64,000 nucleotides of DNA from a virus: the IMG/VR virus record IMGVR_UViG_3300030117_004654, positions 9,373-73,372 of that record. The stretch is one strand, 5' to 3'. The notes under the pieces are model-generated. The model searched no databases. It was given only the letters and a program-made list of their open reading frames with translations, and was not told where the DNA came from. Shown piece by piece: positions 46,369 through 54,120 of this stretch. The position numbers and the translations under genes are program-made. The stretch's first letter is position 1, and every line of letters begins with the position of its first letter.

Positions 46369-48519
46369 ATGTTACCAAGTGAAAAAGAATGGATTCAAAA
46401 CTTATTGAAACAAAGATATTATCAAGCAGATGAAAATACATGGCCCCAAGTTTGTCAAAGAGTGGCTAAATTAGGCAAGACGCCTGAAGACCAAGCGGCA
46501 TTTTTTAATTATTTGTTGCATTGTGATTTCCTACCTAACAGTCCCACATTATTTAATGCGGGAACAGGTAAAGGAAATCTTTCGGCTTGCTATGTGTTAC
46601 CAATGAAAGATTCTTTAGAAGAAATCTTTGATACTGCTAAAAATACGGCATTAATTCATAAATATGGTGGAGGAACAGGTTTCGATTTTACCAGAATTAG
46701 ACCTGAAGATGCTACTGTTGGTGGAACAAATCAAGTTGCATCAGGACCACTCTCTTTTATGAGAGTTATTGATGCTAATACTCAAGAAATTAAGCAAGGT
46801 GGAAAACGTCGTGGGGCTAATATGGCCGAACTGCGAATTGACCATCCTGATATTGTAAAGTTTATTAAGATGAAAACAGCAGATGATGGAACATTAACTA
46901 ATTTTAATATTAGTGTTAGTGTAACAGATTCTTTTATGGAAAAACTTCAGAAATATCCAGATGACCCTTGCTTTTTTCATTGGAATGATTATGCATATCT
47001 AATTAATAATGAAACAGACGAAGTAGAGATGGAGAGTACTGATTCTACATTTGATGATAAATACACTTATCGTCAAGTTTGGGACTTAATTGCACAATCA
47101 GCATGGGAATGTGCAGACCCCGGAATTATCTTTATTGATAGAATTAATAAACAAATGCCAGCAAATTACTTGGCTCATCCTGAATACTTGAATGAAACAG
47201 GAGATGATTTGACTATACGCGCAACTAATCCCTGTGGTGAACAGCCGTTGCCCGATTATGGTTCATGTAATCTTGTTGCATTAAACTTGGGTAATTTTGT
47301 TTCTAAGGGCAAAATGGATTGGAATAGGCTTCAAGATGCAGTTAAGTATGCTTATCGTTTAGGTGAAGCAGTAATTGATGAGAATGTTTACCCTATTCCT
47401 GAAATCGAAAAGCATAGTCGTGCATATAGGAACATTGGTATTGGTGTTATGGGATATGCTGATGCCTGTATTCTCATGGGTATGCGATATGGAGAAGAAG
47501 ATGCTTTAGCCTTTGGTGAAGAAGTAATGCGTTTTATCTATAAATGGACATTTGTTGAGTCAGTGGAATATGCTGAAGAATATGGTTGCTTCAAAGGGTG
47601 GGAATACGGAGATTATAAGCCACTTATTGATGGTCGCCAATTACCACCAGAAACTCGCAAGAAGTATAAAAAGACAGGTTTAAGAAATATTTGTATTACA
47701 ACAATCGCACCAACAGGTAGCATTGGGTATATTGCAGATTGTTCTACGGGAATTGAACCTCATTATGCTGATAAGGTGTTTAGAGTTGACCAATCTAATC
47801 CTGAAGGAACATGGATTACTACACCATTAGCGGCTAAATACCCTGAAGTATTCGTTGCGGCTACTGAATTAGATGTAGATGCTCATGTTGCAGTTCAAGC
47901 GGTATTTCAAAAGTGGGTTGATTCAGGAATCAGTAAGACGATTAATATGGATAATAGTGTTACAGTTGATGATGTTAAGCGAGCATATATGTTGGCTTGG
48001 GATTCAAATTGTAAAGGTGTAACAATTTATAGGGATGGTTCAAAGTCTATACAGGTTTTGAATACTTCAGAAAAAAGTAATTTGAAACCTAAAGACTTAG
48101 ACGATATTAGTGAAGCAGTTAGATTTAGATTGCCGGCTGAAGGTCTTGATGATGAATACATTTACATTACAGTATCACACTATGAGAATAAACCTATTGA
48201 GATGTTTGTGAATTATCCATATCTAAATAGACCAACAATAGAACACACTCAACGTCGAGAACAATTAGACAGTATTTCTAGACTTATTTCTGTTGGATTG
48301 CGTTATCATATCCCATTGGATAAATTGATTGAGCAATTGGAAAAATCAAAAGGTTCAATGAGAGGTACTGTTGCACAAATTTCAAATGTATTGAAAGAAT
48401 TTGCATCGAGAAGTGATGACCCTTACACTGAATCTTGTGTAGAATGTGATAATGGAAATATGGTTTTCCAAGGTGGATGTGCAACCTGTGATGTTTGCGG
48501 TCATTCCGAGTGTGGTTAA
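46369..48519 (+). CDS. nrdJ: class II (adenosylcobalamin-dependent) ribonucleotide reductase
   Basis: 716 residues from ATG 46369 (AAGGTG upstream). Reduces ribonucleotides to deoxyribonucleotides using a cobalamin-derived radical. Visible landmarks: LSACYVLP with Cys74, GGGTGFDFTRIRP, KQGGKRRGANMAEL, active-site NPCGE (287-291), CxxC-like GSCNLV, TTIAPTGSIGYIADCSTGIEP, and a C-terminal cysteine pair in CATCDVCGHSECG for re-reduction. The lack of an R2 partner gene nearby and the C-terminal tail fit NrdJ rather than class I. It supplies dNTPs for virus replication. Confidence 0.9.
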   Translation: MLPSEKEWIQNLLKQRYYQADENTWPQVCQRVAKLGKTPEDQAAFFNYLLHCDFLPNSPTLFNAGTGKGNLSACYVLPMKDSLEEIFDTAKNTALIHKYGGGTGFDFTRIRPEDATVGGTNQVASGPLSFMRVIDANTQEIKQGGKRRGANMAELRIDHPDIVKFIKMKTADDGTLTNFNISVSVTDSFMEKLQKYPDDPCFFHWNDYAYLINNETDEVEMESTDSTFDDKYTYRQVWDLIAQSAWECADPGIIFIDRINKQMPANYLAHPEYLNETGDDLTIRATNPCGEQPLPDYGSCNLVALNLGNFVSKGKMDWNRLQDAVKYAYRLGEAVIDENVYPIPEIEKHSRAYRNIGIGVMGYADACILMGMRYGEEDALAFGEEVMRFIYKWTFVESVEYAEEYGCFKGWEYGDYKPLIDGRQLPPETRKKYKKTGLRNICITTIAPTGSIGYIADCSTGIEPHYADKVFRVDQSNPEGTWITTPLAAKYPEVFVAATELDVDAHVAVQAVFQKWVDSGISKTINMDNSVTVDDVKRAYMLAWDSNCKGVTIYRDGSKSIQVLNTSEKSNLKPKDLDDISEAVRFRLPAEGLDDEYIYITVSHYENKPIEMFVNYPYLNRPTIEHTQRREQLDSISRLISVGLRYHIPLDKLIEQLEKSKGSMRGTVAQISNVLKEFASRSDDPYTESCVECDNGNMVFQGGCATCDVCGHSECG

Positions 48520-48825
48520 ATGATGAGGGAAAGTTGGTCTAAATTTTTAAAAGATTTTAAAGAAGCAAAGATGCTAATTATTGAATTAGAAATGGAACGT
48601 AGAGGAAAATACGAACCTGCATATGTTTGGGATTCTATTATAGAGAGAATGTATGGAATAGAAATGAGTGATAATAGAGATGTAGATAAAATTACACTCT
48701 TAATGACTGATGTTTGTAGACACTTATTATTACCACAAACAATGTTTCCTAAATCATGGTTAATTAAAAAGTTACCAGAATTAAGGGATAGAATGAATTA
48801 TTATAAATATAATGAAGAGGAATAA
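48520..48825 (+). CDS. small hypothetical protein
   Basis: 101 residues starting right after the reductase stop (TAAATG). WSKFLKDFKEAKMLIIELEM, VWDSIIERMYGIEMSD, LLMTDVCRHLLLPQTMFPKS: helical, with a tail NEEE before TAA. It may be a phage protein of unknown role, possibly related to nucleotide metabolism by neighbourhood. Confidence 0.55.
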   Translation: MMRESWSKFLKDFKEAKMLIIELEMERRGKYEPAYVWDSIIERMYGIEMSDNRDVDKITLLMTDVCRHLLLPQTMFPKSWLIKKLPELRDRMNYYKYNEEE

Positions 48826-48827
48826 AG

Positions 48828-49100
48828 ATGTTTAAAGGAAAAGAAGAATTAGAAGGAATGTATAAAAGTGAAGTTTTGGAATTTATGAAAGATATTGTAT
48901 TTCCAAATAGAACAAAGGGAGGTTTAATTATGGCTAATGGTTTTACTAAAGAAATCATTGGAACCAATATGTCAGCACATAGGCCAATTATTGATGGTGT
49001 TGAATATACATGGAATTATTTAGAAACTTACCCTAATCCCTTACTAAGGGTGTTGGCATATAGATTATGGAGTAGTTATAATGGAGGTGAAGAAGAATGA
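48828..49100 (+). CDS. small hypothetical protein
   Basis: 90 residues, MFKGKEELEGMYKSEVLEFM at the start, VFPNRTKGGLIMANGFTKEI in the middle; a second possible start at MANGFTKEI (49 residues) follows an AAAGGGAGG, so a shorter product might also be made. GEEE tail overlaps the next gene. Function unknown. Confidence 0.52.
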   Translation: MFKGKEELEGMYKSEVLEFMKDIVFPNRTKGGLIMANGFTKEIIGTNMSAHRPIIDGVEYTWNYLETYPNPLLRVLAYRLWSSYNGGEEE

Positions 49101-49282
49101 ATGAAGAAGAAGTAAATGTAAAGTATAGATTTAGAATTACTATATTGAGAGCAAGCGGTAGTGTATGGGTTGAAGATTATAATTCAATCCCTGCTATGCT
49201 TGAAGGTGCAGGGGAATTGATTGCTCAATATCCTCACTTAGTATTGTCTAAGCAAAGAATTGTATTACAGGAAGATGAGTAA
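49097..49282 (+). CDS. small hypothetical protein
   Basis: 61 residues. KYRFRITILRASGSVWVEDY, then a helix SIPAMLEGAGELIAQYP and a strand LVLSKQRIVL. A beta-beta-alpha-beta order suggests a small compact domain. Coupled by ATGA. Function unknown. Confidence 0.56.
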   Translation: MNEEEVNVKYRFRITILRASGSVWVEDYNSIPAMLEGAGELIAQYPHLVLSKQRIVLQEDE

Positions 49283-49283
49283 A

Positions 49284-49451
49284 ATGACCAAAGACCCTGA
49301 ATATGTAGAAAGTAGAATTTCTTATATGAAAAGAATTGCTACTAGATGCAGAATTTGTGGTGGTCAATTAACTGACCCTGAAGATGCAAAACATGAAATG
49401 CACGAAAAGTGTTTAAAAAATTATAAAAAGAAGAGTTATGGAGTTAGATAG
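49284..49451 (+). CDS. small zinc-binding protein
   Basis: 55 residues from ATG 49284 (GGAAG nine bases upstream; ATG 49275 is too close). CRICGGQLTDPEDAKHEMHE then KC gives CxxC ... HxxxC, a probable zinc site. Overlaps the preceding reading by none and ends before the next start. Function unknown. Confidence 0.55.
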   Translation: MTKDPEYVESRISYMKRIATRCRICGGQLTDPEDAKHEMHEKCLKNYKKKSYGVR

Positions 49452-49452
49452 A

Positions 49453-50691
49453 ATGGAAACTATATTTGATAATGAAATTAAAATATATACGGCTGATGAT
49501 TCAAGTAGATATAATTCTGCATGGCTAACAATTAAAAGTGATATGACATATGAATATAGTAATTCTGATTATAATTGGAGGCGTCACTATGATTCAGATT
49601 GTGTTATGCCCAACAGGTTTACATCTGAACCTGAACCGACTATTGCGGCAATAAAGCATTTTCTTAATAGAAAACTTAAACTAAATAGAAAAGGAAAAAG
49701 TGATTTTAACACGTATATTACAATAGGTGATAAAAAGGAACCCCTAACTATTTTGTTTAGTAAAATTGGTGTTAGGTATTATTTGATGGGCGAAATGCAA
49801 TCAAAAGATACTGTATTATCTGCAATATGTAGAGTAATTTATAGGTCATGTTTTGAATCTGACCAATCTAAATTATATAATTATATGCTACATCATCTAA
49901 GATTGCCAGAAAATGTATCATATGCTTTAGAAAATCGCGCACCTTTTCATTGGTATGTTAAGGCTAAAAGGATTGAAGTTAGATTTAACATCAAAATGAT
50001 TGGAGATGATGAATGTGCTATGGAAATTTCTGATGGTATTTGGGCCCCTATTTCAGTAAAGAATTTAAACGTTTATATGAATTATTATTGGAAGGGACAA
50101 GATAGAGGTTCTTGGAAATTTTTGTCACCAAGGAAACTTTGGACAAAGTTAATGAAAGAAGAACCTTCTGAAACGCAATTGAAAATGATGATTGCATTTT
50201 TAGGACAAAATAGAACTGATGATTTAGTACAGAGCAGGGCGGTCCAACTTGTAAAGGATATGTCAACCCAATATAAAAATAAAATGAAGGTTTTATGGTA
50301 TGATGCAGGTGCTTCTAATAAGCAACGAATTAAAGCAATTTTAGTTAAAGGTTCGTTAGCCGATTGGATTATAACAGATAATGAATTTAAATCTGATATT
50401 CAGGCAGTTTCTACATTTATCTATAAGAATGATGCAGGGGGTTCTGAAAAGAAATTCTTGGATGGTTACGTTGCAGGGCCAATTTGTATTGATAACATGA
50501 CGAAAAACTCATCAGTTGGCGACCAATTTGCGGCAAGAACTATGGCATTATTTAATGATAAGTTAACTGTTAGTCTTGTTAATACGATTAAAAGATATTT
50601 GGATGATGTTCATGTTGAAGGACAATATTTATGTAGAATAGATTTTGATGATTTCAACCATCAGACAATTGATGATATGTTGGGGAATTAA
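49453..50691 (+). CDS. hypothetical protein (412 residues)
   Basis: 412 residues from ATG 49453 (GGAG nine bases upstream; ATG 49438 lacks a site). Segments: beta-rich start (IFDNEIKIYTADDSSRYNSA), a helical middle (TVLSAICRVIYRSCFES, YALENRAPFHWYVKAKRIEV) and a C-terminal CIDNMTKNSSVGDQF ... LFNDKLTVSLVNTIKRYLDD. It resembles no family I can name. One of the few long unknowns in the rightward block, so it may carry a replication or host-interaction role. Confidence 0.58.
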   Translation: METIFDNEIKIYTADDSSRYNSAWLTIKSDMTYEYSNSDYNWRRHYDSDCVMPNRFTSEPEPTIAAIKHFLNRKLKLNRKGKSDFNTYITIGDKKEPLTILFSKIGVRYYLMGEMQSKDTVLSAICRVIYRSCFESDQSKLYNYMLHHLRLPENVSYALENRAPFHWYVKAKRIEVRFNIKMIGDDECAMEISDGIWAPISVKNLNVYMNYYWKGQDRGSWKFLSPRKLWTKLMKEEPSETQLKMMIAFLGQNRTDDLVQSRAVQLVKDMSTQYKNKMKVLWYDAGASNKQRIKAILVKGSLADWIITDNEFKSDIQAVSTFIYKNDAGGSEKKFLDGYVAGPICIDNMTKNSSVGDQFAARTMALFNDKLTVSLVNTIKRYLDDVHVEGQYLCRIDFDDFNHQTIDDMLGN

Positions 50692-50692
50692 T

Positions 50693-50839
50693 ATGAATAA
50701 TGTTAAATTTATTACCGTAATGGTAGAATACGAAAGTGACGAAATATGGGAAGAGTCACTTAAAGATATAGAAGAATTAATATCAATGATGAACAATATT
50801 AGTAGGCAAGCCACTATTATTGAAATTAAGGAGGAATGA
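50693..50839 (+). CDS. small hypothetical protein
   Basis: 48 residues from ATG 50693 (GGGGAATTAAT upstream): MNNVKFITVMVEYESDEIWE, ESLKDIEELISMMNNISRQA, TIIEIKEE. Strand-helix-strand. Its last codons AAGGAGGAA supply the ribosome site of the TFB gene. Function unknown. Confidence 0.55.
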   Translation: MNNVKFITVMVEYESDEIWEESLKDIEELISMMNNISRQATIIEIKEE

Positions 50840-50841
50840 AA

Positions 50842-51801
50842 ATGAGAGTAGAAGATACAACAAAGTGTAAAGAGTGCAATAGTAGAAACTTAGTTGAAGA
50901 TATTAAGCGAGGAGAATTATATTGCGCTGATTGTGGTTCAGTTTTAGATGAAAAGCAAATTGAACGAAAAACATCGGGTCGAGAAAAAGATGGCGACCCA
51001 AATTCAGCAAGAATTTATGAACCAAATGACCCTGCATGGGTTTTGGGTTCTCAAGTTGGTATTAGAAATACTGATGGTTCGATTGACAGAACAAAAATTG
51101 GCAGAGCGTTAAGAAAAGAAAATAAAAGGCAGTTACCAAGCCATGTTAGAAATCAACAGAAAGGGATAGTGCAAGTTAAAATGCTTCTTGCAGATTTAGG
51201 CGCACCTCTTGATTTTCAAAAACAAGCAGTTTGGAACTATAAGCGACTAAATCAACTTAGAGTTTTTAATGGTATGCCTTTGGAAACTAGAGCCGCCGCA
51301 GTAGTTTATTTTACTTATAGGGATAATAATATTTTAAGGTCTATTGAAGAAGTAGCAGAAGCAAATTCTTCTCATCCTAGACAAGTTGCTAAGTTATCTA
51401 GAAAAATTGCTTCGGCATTTAGACGACCTTGGGTATTGTCTAGAAAAAATATGCAGGATGAGATTCTAAAATATTGTAATCTACTTAAGATGAATCAGAA
51501 TGATATTGCATCTATACTTGAATTATCTGTTCCTGTGGAACAAATGGCTGACGGCCTTTACTATCAAAAAGGAGTAGGATTAACTGCGGCTCTTATTTAT
51601 CTAGGTATTAGGTTAATTCCAAATGGTTCATATAGAACCCAAAGGGATATTTCAGAGGTTTGTAGAATTACAGAAGTTACCTTAAGAAACAACTACAAAC
51701 TTATACTTAAGGGATTAAATATAGACAAGTCAAGTGTTGACCATCAAGGTTTTACTATTGACGACATTATAAGTGGGGCGTATAGAAATGAAGAAGAATA
51801 A
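50842..51801 (+). CDS. tfb: transcription factor B (TFB/TFIIB)
   Basis: 319 residues from ATG 50842, seven bases after AAGGAGG. N-terminal zinc ribbon C9xxC12 ... C28xxC31, a B-reader/linker with a charged patch, then two cyclin-like repeats (about 105-200: QKAVWNYKRLNQLRVFNGMP, VVYFTYRDNNILRSIEEVAE; about 210-300: DEILKYCNLLKMNQNDIASI, GLTAALIYLGIRLIPNGSYR). TFB recruits RNA polymerase with TBP at archaeal promoters; a virus copy could redirect host transcription to viral promoters. It is the clearest evidence for an archaeal host. Confidence 0.85.
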   Translation: MRVEDTTKCKECNSRNLVEDIKRGELYCADCGSVLDEKQIERKTSGREKDGDPNSARIYEPNDPAWVLGSQVGIRNTDGSIDRTKIGRALRKENKRQLPSHVRNQQKGIVQVKMLLADLGAPLDFQKQAVWNYKRLNQLRVFNGMPLETRAAAVVYFTYRDNNILRSIEEVAEANSSHPRQVAKLSRKIASAFRRPWVLSRKNMQDEILKYCNLLKMNQNDIASILELSVPVEQMADGLYYQKGVGLTAALIYLGIRLIPNGSYRTQRDISEVCRITEVTLRNNYKLILKGLNIDKSSVDHQGFTIDDIISGAYRNEEE

Positions 51802-52348
51802 AATATTAGTTATTGGTGCAGGTGGAATAGGTTCGTATTTAATTGAAGTGTTAAATCGAACTGAATGTTATGATATTGTTGTAGCAGACCCAGATAAATA
51901 TGAGAAAAAGAATCTAACATATCAATTTTGCACAACTGATGAAATTGGGACAAATAAAGCCTCAGCGACAACAGGTAAATATCATAATGTTAAGAGCATT
52001 AAATATCCAATTTTAACTGCGAAGCAGATTGAAGGATTTGATTTGGTGGTCTGTTGTGCAGACAATTTAGATGTTAGGCGACTTCTATATCGTGAAAATT
52101 GTGCATGGTTAGACTTGAGAGCGCAAGGTAGAAATTGTGCATATATTTCATATCGTGCAGATAGGAATAAACATGATGTATTATTGGCCGGACCTGAAGG
52201 TTCATTTAGTTGTCAAGGGGATTCATGGGATGGTTCAGCAAAAGCACAACATTTTTCACATATTATTGCGGCAGGAATGGGCGCACAATGGATTCACCGA
52301 TATTTTGCAGGTGATGATGTAGCGGATTTTAAGGTTGTGAATGTATGA
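51788..52348 (+). CDS. E1/ThiF/MoeB-like activating enzyme
   Basis: 186 residues from ATG 51788. Rossmann fold with the nucleotide loop GAGGIG (10-15), Asp34 at the end of strand 2 (VVADPDKYEKKNL), N42-L43 of the NLxxQ motif, G54xxKA of the DIGxxKA motif and DN (92-93) of CADNLDVRRLL. These are the ATP-binding signatures of enzymes that adenylate Gly-Gly tails. The Arg finger of NLxRQ is replaced by Tyr45, and no CxxC zinc pair or rhodanese domain follows; Cys142 in SFSCQG could be the thioester Cys. Small for the family (usual length about 240-400). It overlaps the TFB gene and may act with the ubiquitin-like protein and JAMM peptidase. Confidence 0.75.
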   Translation: MKKNKILVIGAGGIGSYLIEVLNRTECYDIVVADPDKYEKKNLTYQFCTTDEIGTNKASATTGKYHNVKSIKYPILTAKQIEGFDLVVCCADNLDVRRLLYRENCAWLDLRAQGRNCAYISYRADRNKHDVLLAGPEGSFSCQGDSWDGSAKAQHFSHIIAAGMGAQWIHRYFAGDDVADFKVVNV

Positions 52349-52482
52349 GTATGATGGATGAAACAAATGTTCTATTGGAAAAGTTAAATGTTCTGATAGA
52401 AAAAACAAATAGAATTATTATTACAGTCAATGTAGTGAACATTGTTACGTTGTGTGTATTATTGATGGTGGTATTGAAATGA
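52345..52482 (+). CDS. small membrane protein
   Basis: 45 residues: MSMMDETNVLLEKLNVLIEK is amphipathic, then IIITVNVVNIVTLCVLLMVV is a transmembrane helix. ATGA overlaps with the E1-like and following genes. Function unknown. Confidence 0.55.
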   Translation: MSMMDETNVLLEKLNVLIEKTNRIIITVNVVNIVTLCVLLMVVLK

Positions 52483-52742
52483 GAGAGAGAATGAAAAATT
52501 TAGTAAAATATGAATGTAAGAATAGTAAGTGTGGTAAACTATGGGGATTGACGCCAGATATGGTCGTTCTTAGTGACGAGCGTATTTTTTGTGGTTTTGA
52601 TTTTCAAGGTAGAAAGAAATGGAGAAAGAGCGGCGAATGCACTTGTGGTACACCGTTTGATTATCCATCAATTAAAATTAAAGATTTACAAGACAGTTAT
52701 GGAAGTGCTTGGAAATCTAATCAAGCAAAAGGAAGTGAATGA
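52479..52742 (+). CDS. small zinc-ribbon-like protein
   Basis: 87 residues from ATG 52479, ATGA-coupled. Cysteines: YECKNSKCGKLWGL and GECTCGTPFDYP, a possible two-loop zinc ribbon. Sits between the E1-like and JAMM genes, so a link to their pathway is possible but not shown. Confidence 0.55.
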   Translation: MRERMKNLVKYECKNSKCGKLWGLTPDMVVLSDERIFCGFDFQGRKKWRKSGECTCGTPFDYPSIKIKDLQDSYGSAWKSNQAKGSE

Positions 52743-52946
52743 ATGAAAGAAGTATTTACAGCAAAAAATGGTAGACCTTATATTAAGGATGAGAATGGTA
52801 GAGTTAAGTTTATCAGTGATAAACAAGCGGAAGAATACCTTCAAGAAGAAGAAACTAAGAAAGAGGGAATGATTTTTATTACAACAGCATTTATTGTTAT
52901 AGCATCAATTGTTGCCATTAGTGATTACGGAGTAGGATTAATATGA
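52743..52946 (+). CDS. small tail-anchored membrane protein
   Basis: 67 residues. Start MKEVFTAKNGRPYIKDENGR, then a helix FISDKQAEEYLQEEETKKEG and a C-terminal transmembrane helix (IFITTAFIVIASIVAISDYG) near the stop. Topology suggests a tail anchor. It overlaps the JAMM gene by ATGA. Function unknown. Confidence 0.58.
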   Translation: MKEVFTAKNGRPYIKDENGRVKFISDKQAEEYLQEEETKKEGMIFITTAFIVIASIVAISDYGVGLI

Positions 52947-53425
52947 TTTCAAGTGATAGCATTGTAGTTATGCAAGCAGATTGGGATGACCAAATTAAGA
53001 ATGCTTGGGCTTATGGTGGGTTTGATTACAGAAATCAGGAATTCTTAGATACTATTTGGGAGATGAGTTTAACCGCTTTTGATATTGGCCGTGAGGTACA
53101 AGTGGTTATTGATGGTAAAATGAATATTTATATTTCTGCGGGTGACCCCGGATTTGTTTGGTTTAAGGAACCACCAAAAGGAATGTGTTTGCCTATTGAA
53201 TGTTGGATTCATACTCACCCATTTGGTTCAGCATATTTTTCTGGAACAGATTGGGCAACAATTAAAACGTGGGAACCTGTAATGAATTGTGCAATTGTTT
53301 TAGGTGATAAACAACAAATGGATTGGGTAAAGGGTTCAGAATACACTGTGTTTTATCAACAACATGATATTCCTGATTGGGCCAATACACAAATGACTCT
53401 TGATGATTTTATGGAGGAAGAGTAA
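52943..53425 (+). CDS. JAMM/MPN metallopeptidase
   Basis: 160 residues. The JAMM motif is perfect: His90-x-His92, seven residues, Ser100-x-x-Asp103 (WIHTHPFGSAYFSGTDW), with Glu51 in GREVQVVI as the probable upstream acid. JAMM proteins remove ubiquitin-like tags or trim Gly-Gly precursors; in phages they also act in tail assembly as K-type peptidases (NlpC-linked), but no such fusion is present. Together with 45595 and 51788 it completes a three-part ubiquitin-like set. Stop is single-base overlapped with the next ATG. Confidence 0.82.
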   Translation: MISSDSIVVMQADWDDQIKNAWAYGGFDYRNQEFLDTIWEMSLTAFDIGREVQVVIDGKMNIYISAGDPGFVWFKEPPKGMCLPIECWIHTHPFGSAYFSGTDWATIKTWEPVMNCAIVLGDKQQMDWVKGSEYTVFYQQHDIPDWANTQMTLDDFMEEE

Positions 53426-53613
53426 TGGGACATTTTTATGAAATTGAAATGACATTTACTCCAGAACAGTTAGACCATATTAATTATATTGTCGATACAA
53501 CCGGTGCAAGTTTTAATGACGTTGTTGTATTTCTAATTAAGTTAGGAATGGAAACTGAACAAGAGTGGCAAGATGCTTTAATTAAAGAATTTGAAGGAGA
53601 GGAAGAAGAATGA
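53425..53613 (+). CDS. ribbon-helix-helix-like small protein
   Basis: 62 residues: MGHFYEIEMTFTPEQLDHIN, YIVDTTGASFNDVVVFLIKL then an acidic tail GEEEE. Strand-helix-helix order fits RHH/CopG-like DNA-binding proteins (F/Y-x-I-x-(hydrophobic) strand then two helices). If so it is a candidate binder of the palindromes at 35-37.6 kb, which is inference. Confidence 0.5.
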   Translation: MGHFYEIEMTFTPEQLDHINYIVDTTGASFNDVVVFLIKLGMETEQEWQDALIKEFEGEEEE

Positions 53614-53783
53614 ATAGAGATTTAGTAACGGCAGTAGCAAATAAAGTAAGTGACAAGGATTCAGTAATCCTTTTTGATATTTTGAAAAAGACACGAACTG
53701 AAGATTGGTGGAATTTACATGAGGATACACTTTATCAGTTGTGTCTTAAAATGTTAGAAGATATGGAGAGTGAGGAAGAATGA
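53610..53783 (+). CDS. small hypothetical protein
   Basis: 57 residues: MNRDLVTAVANKVSDKDSVI, LFDILKKTRTEDWWNLHEDT, LYQLCLKMLEDMESEEE. Helical. An internal LFDILKK resembles the tag but is not N-terminal and is in the early block; probably chance. ATGA overlaps on both sides. Confidence 0.55.
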   Translation: MNRDLVTAVANKVSDKDSVILFDILKKTRTEDWWNLHEDTLYQLCLKMLEDMESEEE

Positions 53784-53881
53784 TAACAGGAGATATTTGC
53801 CCGTGTTGTAATAAGATGTTACCAGAATGGAGAAATTATTGTAAAACAACTAAAACTTGTAGAGTGGTGGTGATGAAATGA
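53780..53881 (+). CDS. small Cys-rich protein
   Basis: 33 residues: MITGDICPCCNKMLPEWRNY, then CKTTKTCRVVVMK. CPCC ... C ... C suggests a tiny zinc knuckle. It ends GTGGTGATGAAATGA, giving the ribosome site and ATGA overlap for the GroES gene. Confidence 0.52.
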   Translation: MITGDICPCCNKMLPEWRNYCKTTKTCRVVVMK

Positions 53882-54120
53882 TTAGCGCACAGGGAGATTG
53901 GGTAGTTTTAATTTATGAACATAAAATTTCGGATTCTGGTATTATTACAAATGAAGGAAATTCTGCCACTGTTATTTCAGTAGGTAGTAATTGCCCCGAT
54001 GACATTCAGGAATTACAGGGGAAGCGTGTAGTGTTTTCCCAAAAGAGAACATTGATTGAAATCAAAGAGTATATGGTTATTGATTGGCGAGATATTTTGT
54101 ATGTGGAGGAAGAAGAATGA
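53878..54120 (+). CDS. groES: GroES-like co-chaperonin (Cpn10)
   Basis: 80 residues, slightly shorter than typical Cpn10. The order fits the GroES fold: GDWVVLIYEHKISDSGIITN contains the mobile-loop region with the GII hydrophobic contact, then SATVISVGSNCP (roof/beta turn), KRVVFSQKRTLIEIKEYMVI and the terminal strand WRDILYVEE, matching the family consensus GDRVLF ... EYLILREEDILAVIE. It caps the GroEL ring. It lies directly before the GroEL gene with an ATGA overlap, as in bacterial groES-groEL operons. Confidence 0.75.
   Translation: MISAQGDWVVLIYEHKISDSGIITNEGNSATVISVGSNCPDDIQELQGKRVVFSQKRTLIEIKEYMVIDWRDILYVEEEE

Noticed and set aside
52943-53425. JAMM peptidase as a tail-assembly (lambda K-like) protein
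   Set aside because: It is in the early replication block, has no NlpC/P60 domain and no tail genes are nearby.
53610-53783. LFDILKK inside a rightward small protein as a tag
   Set aside because: It is in the middle of the protein, without Trp, and in the early block, so it is probably chance.
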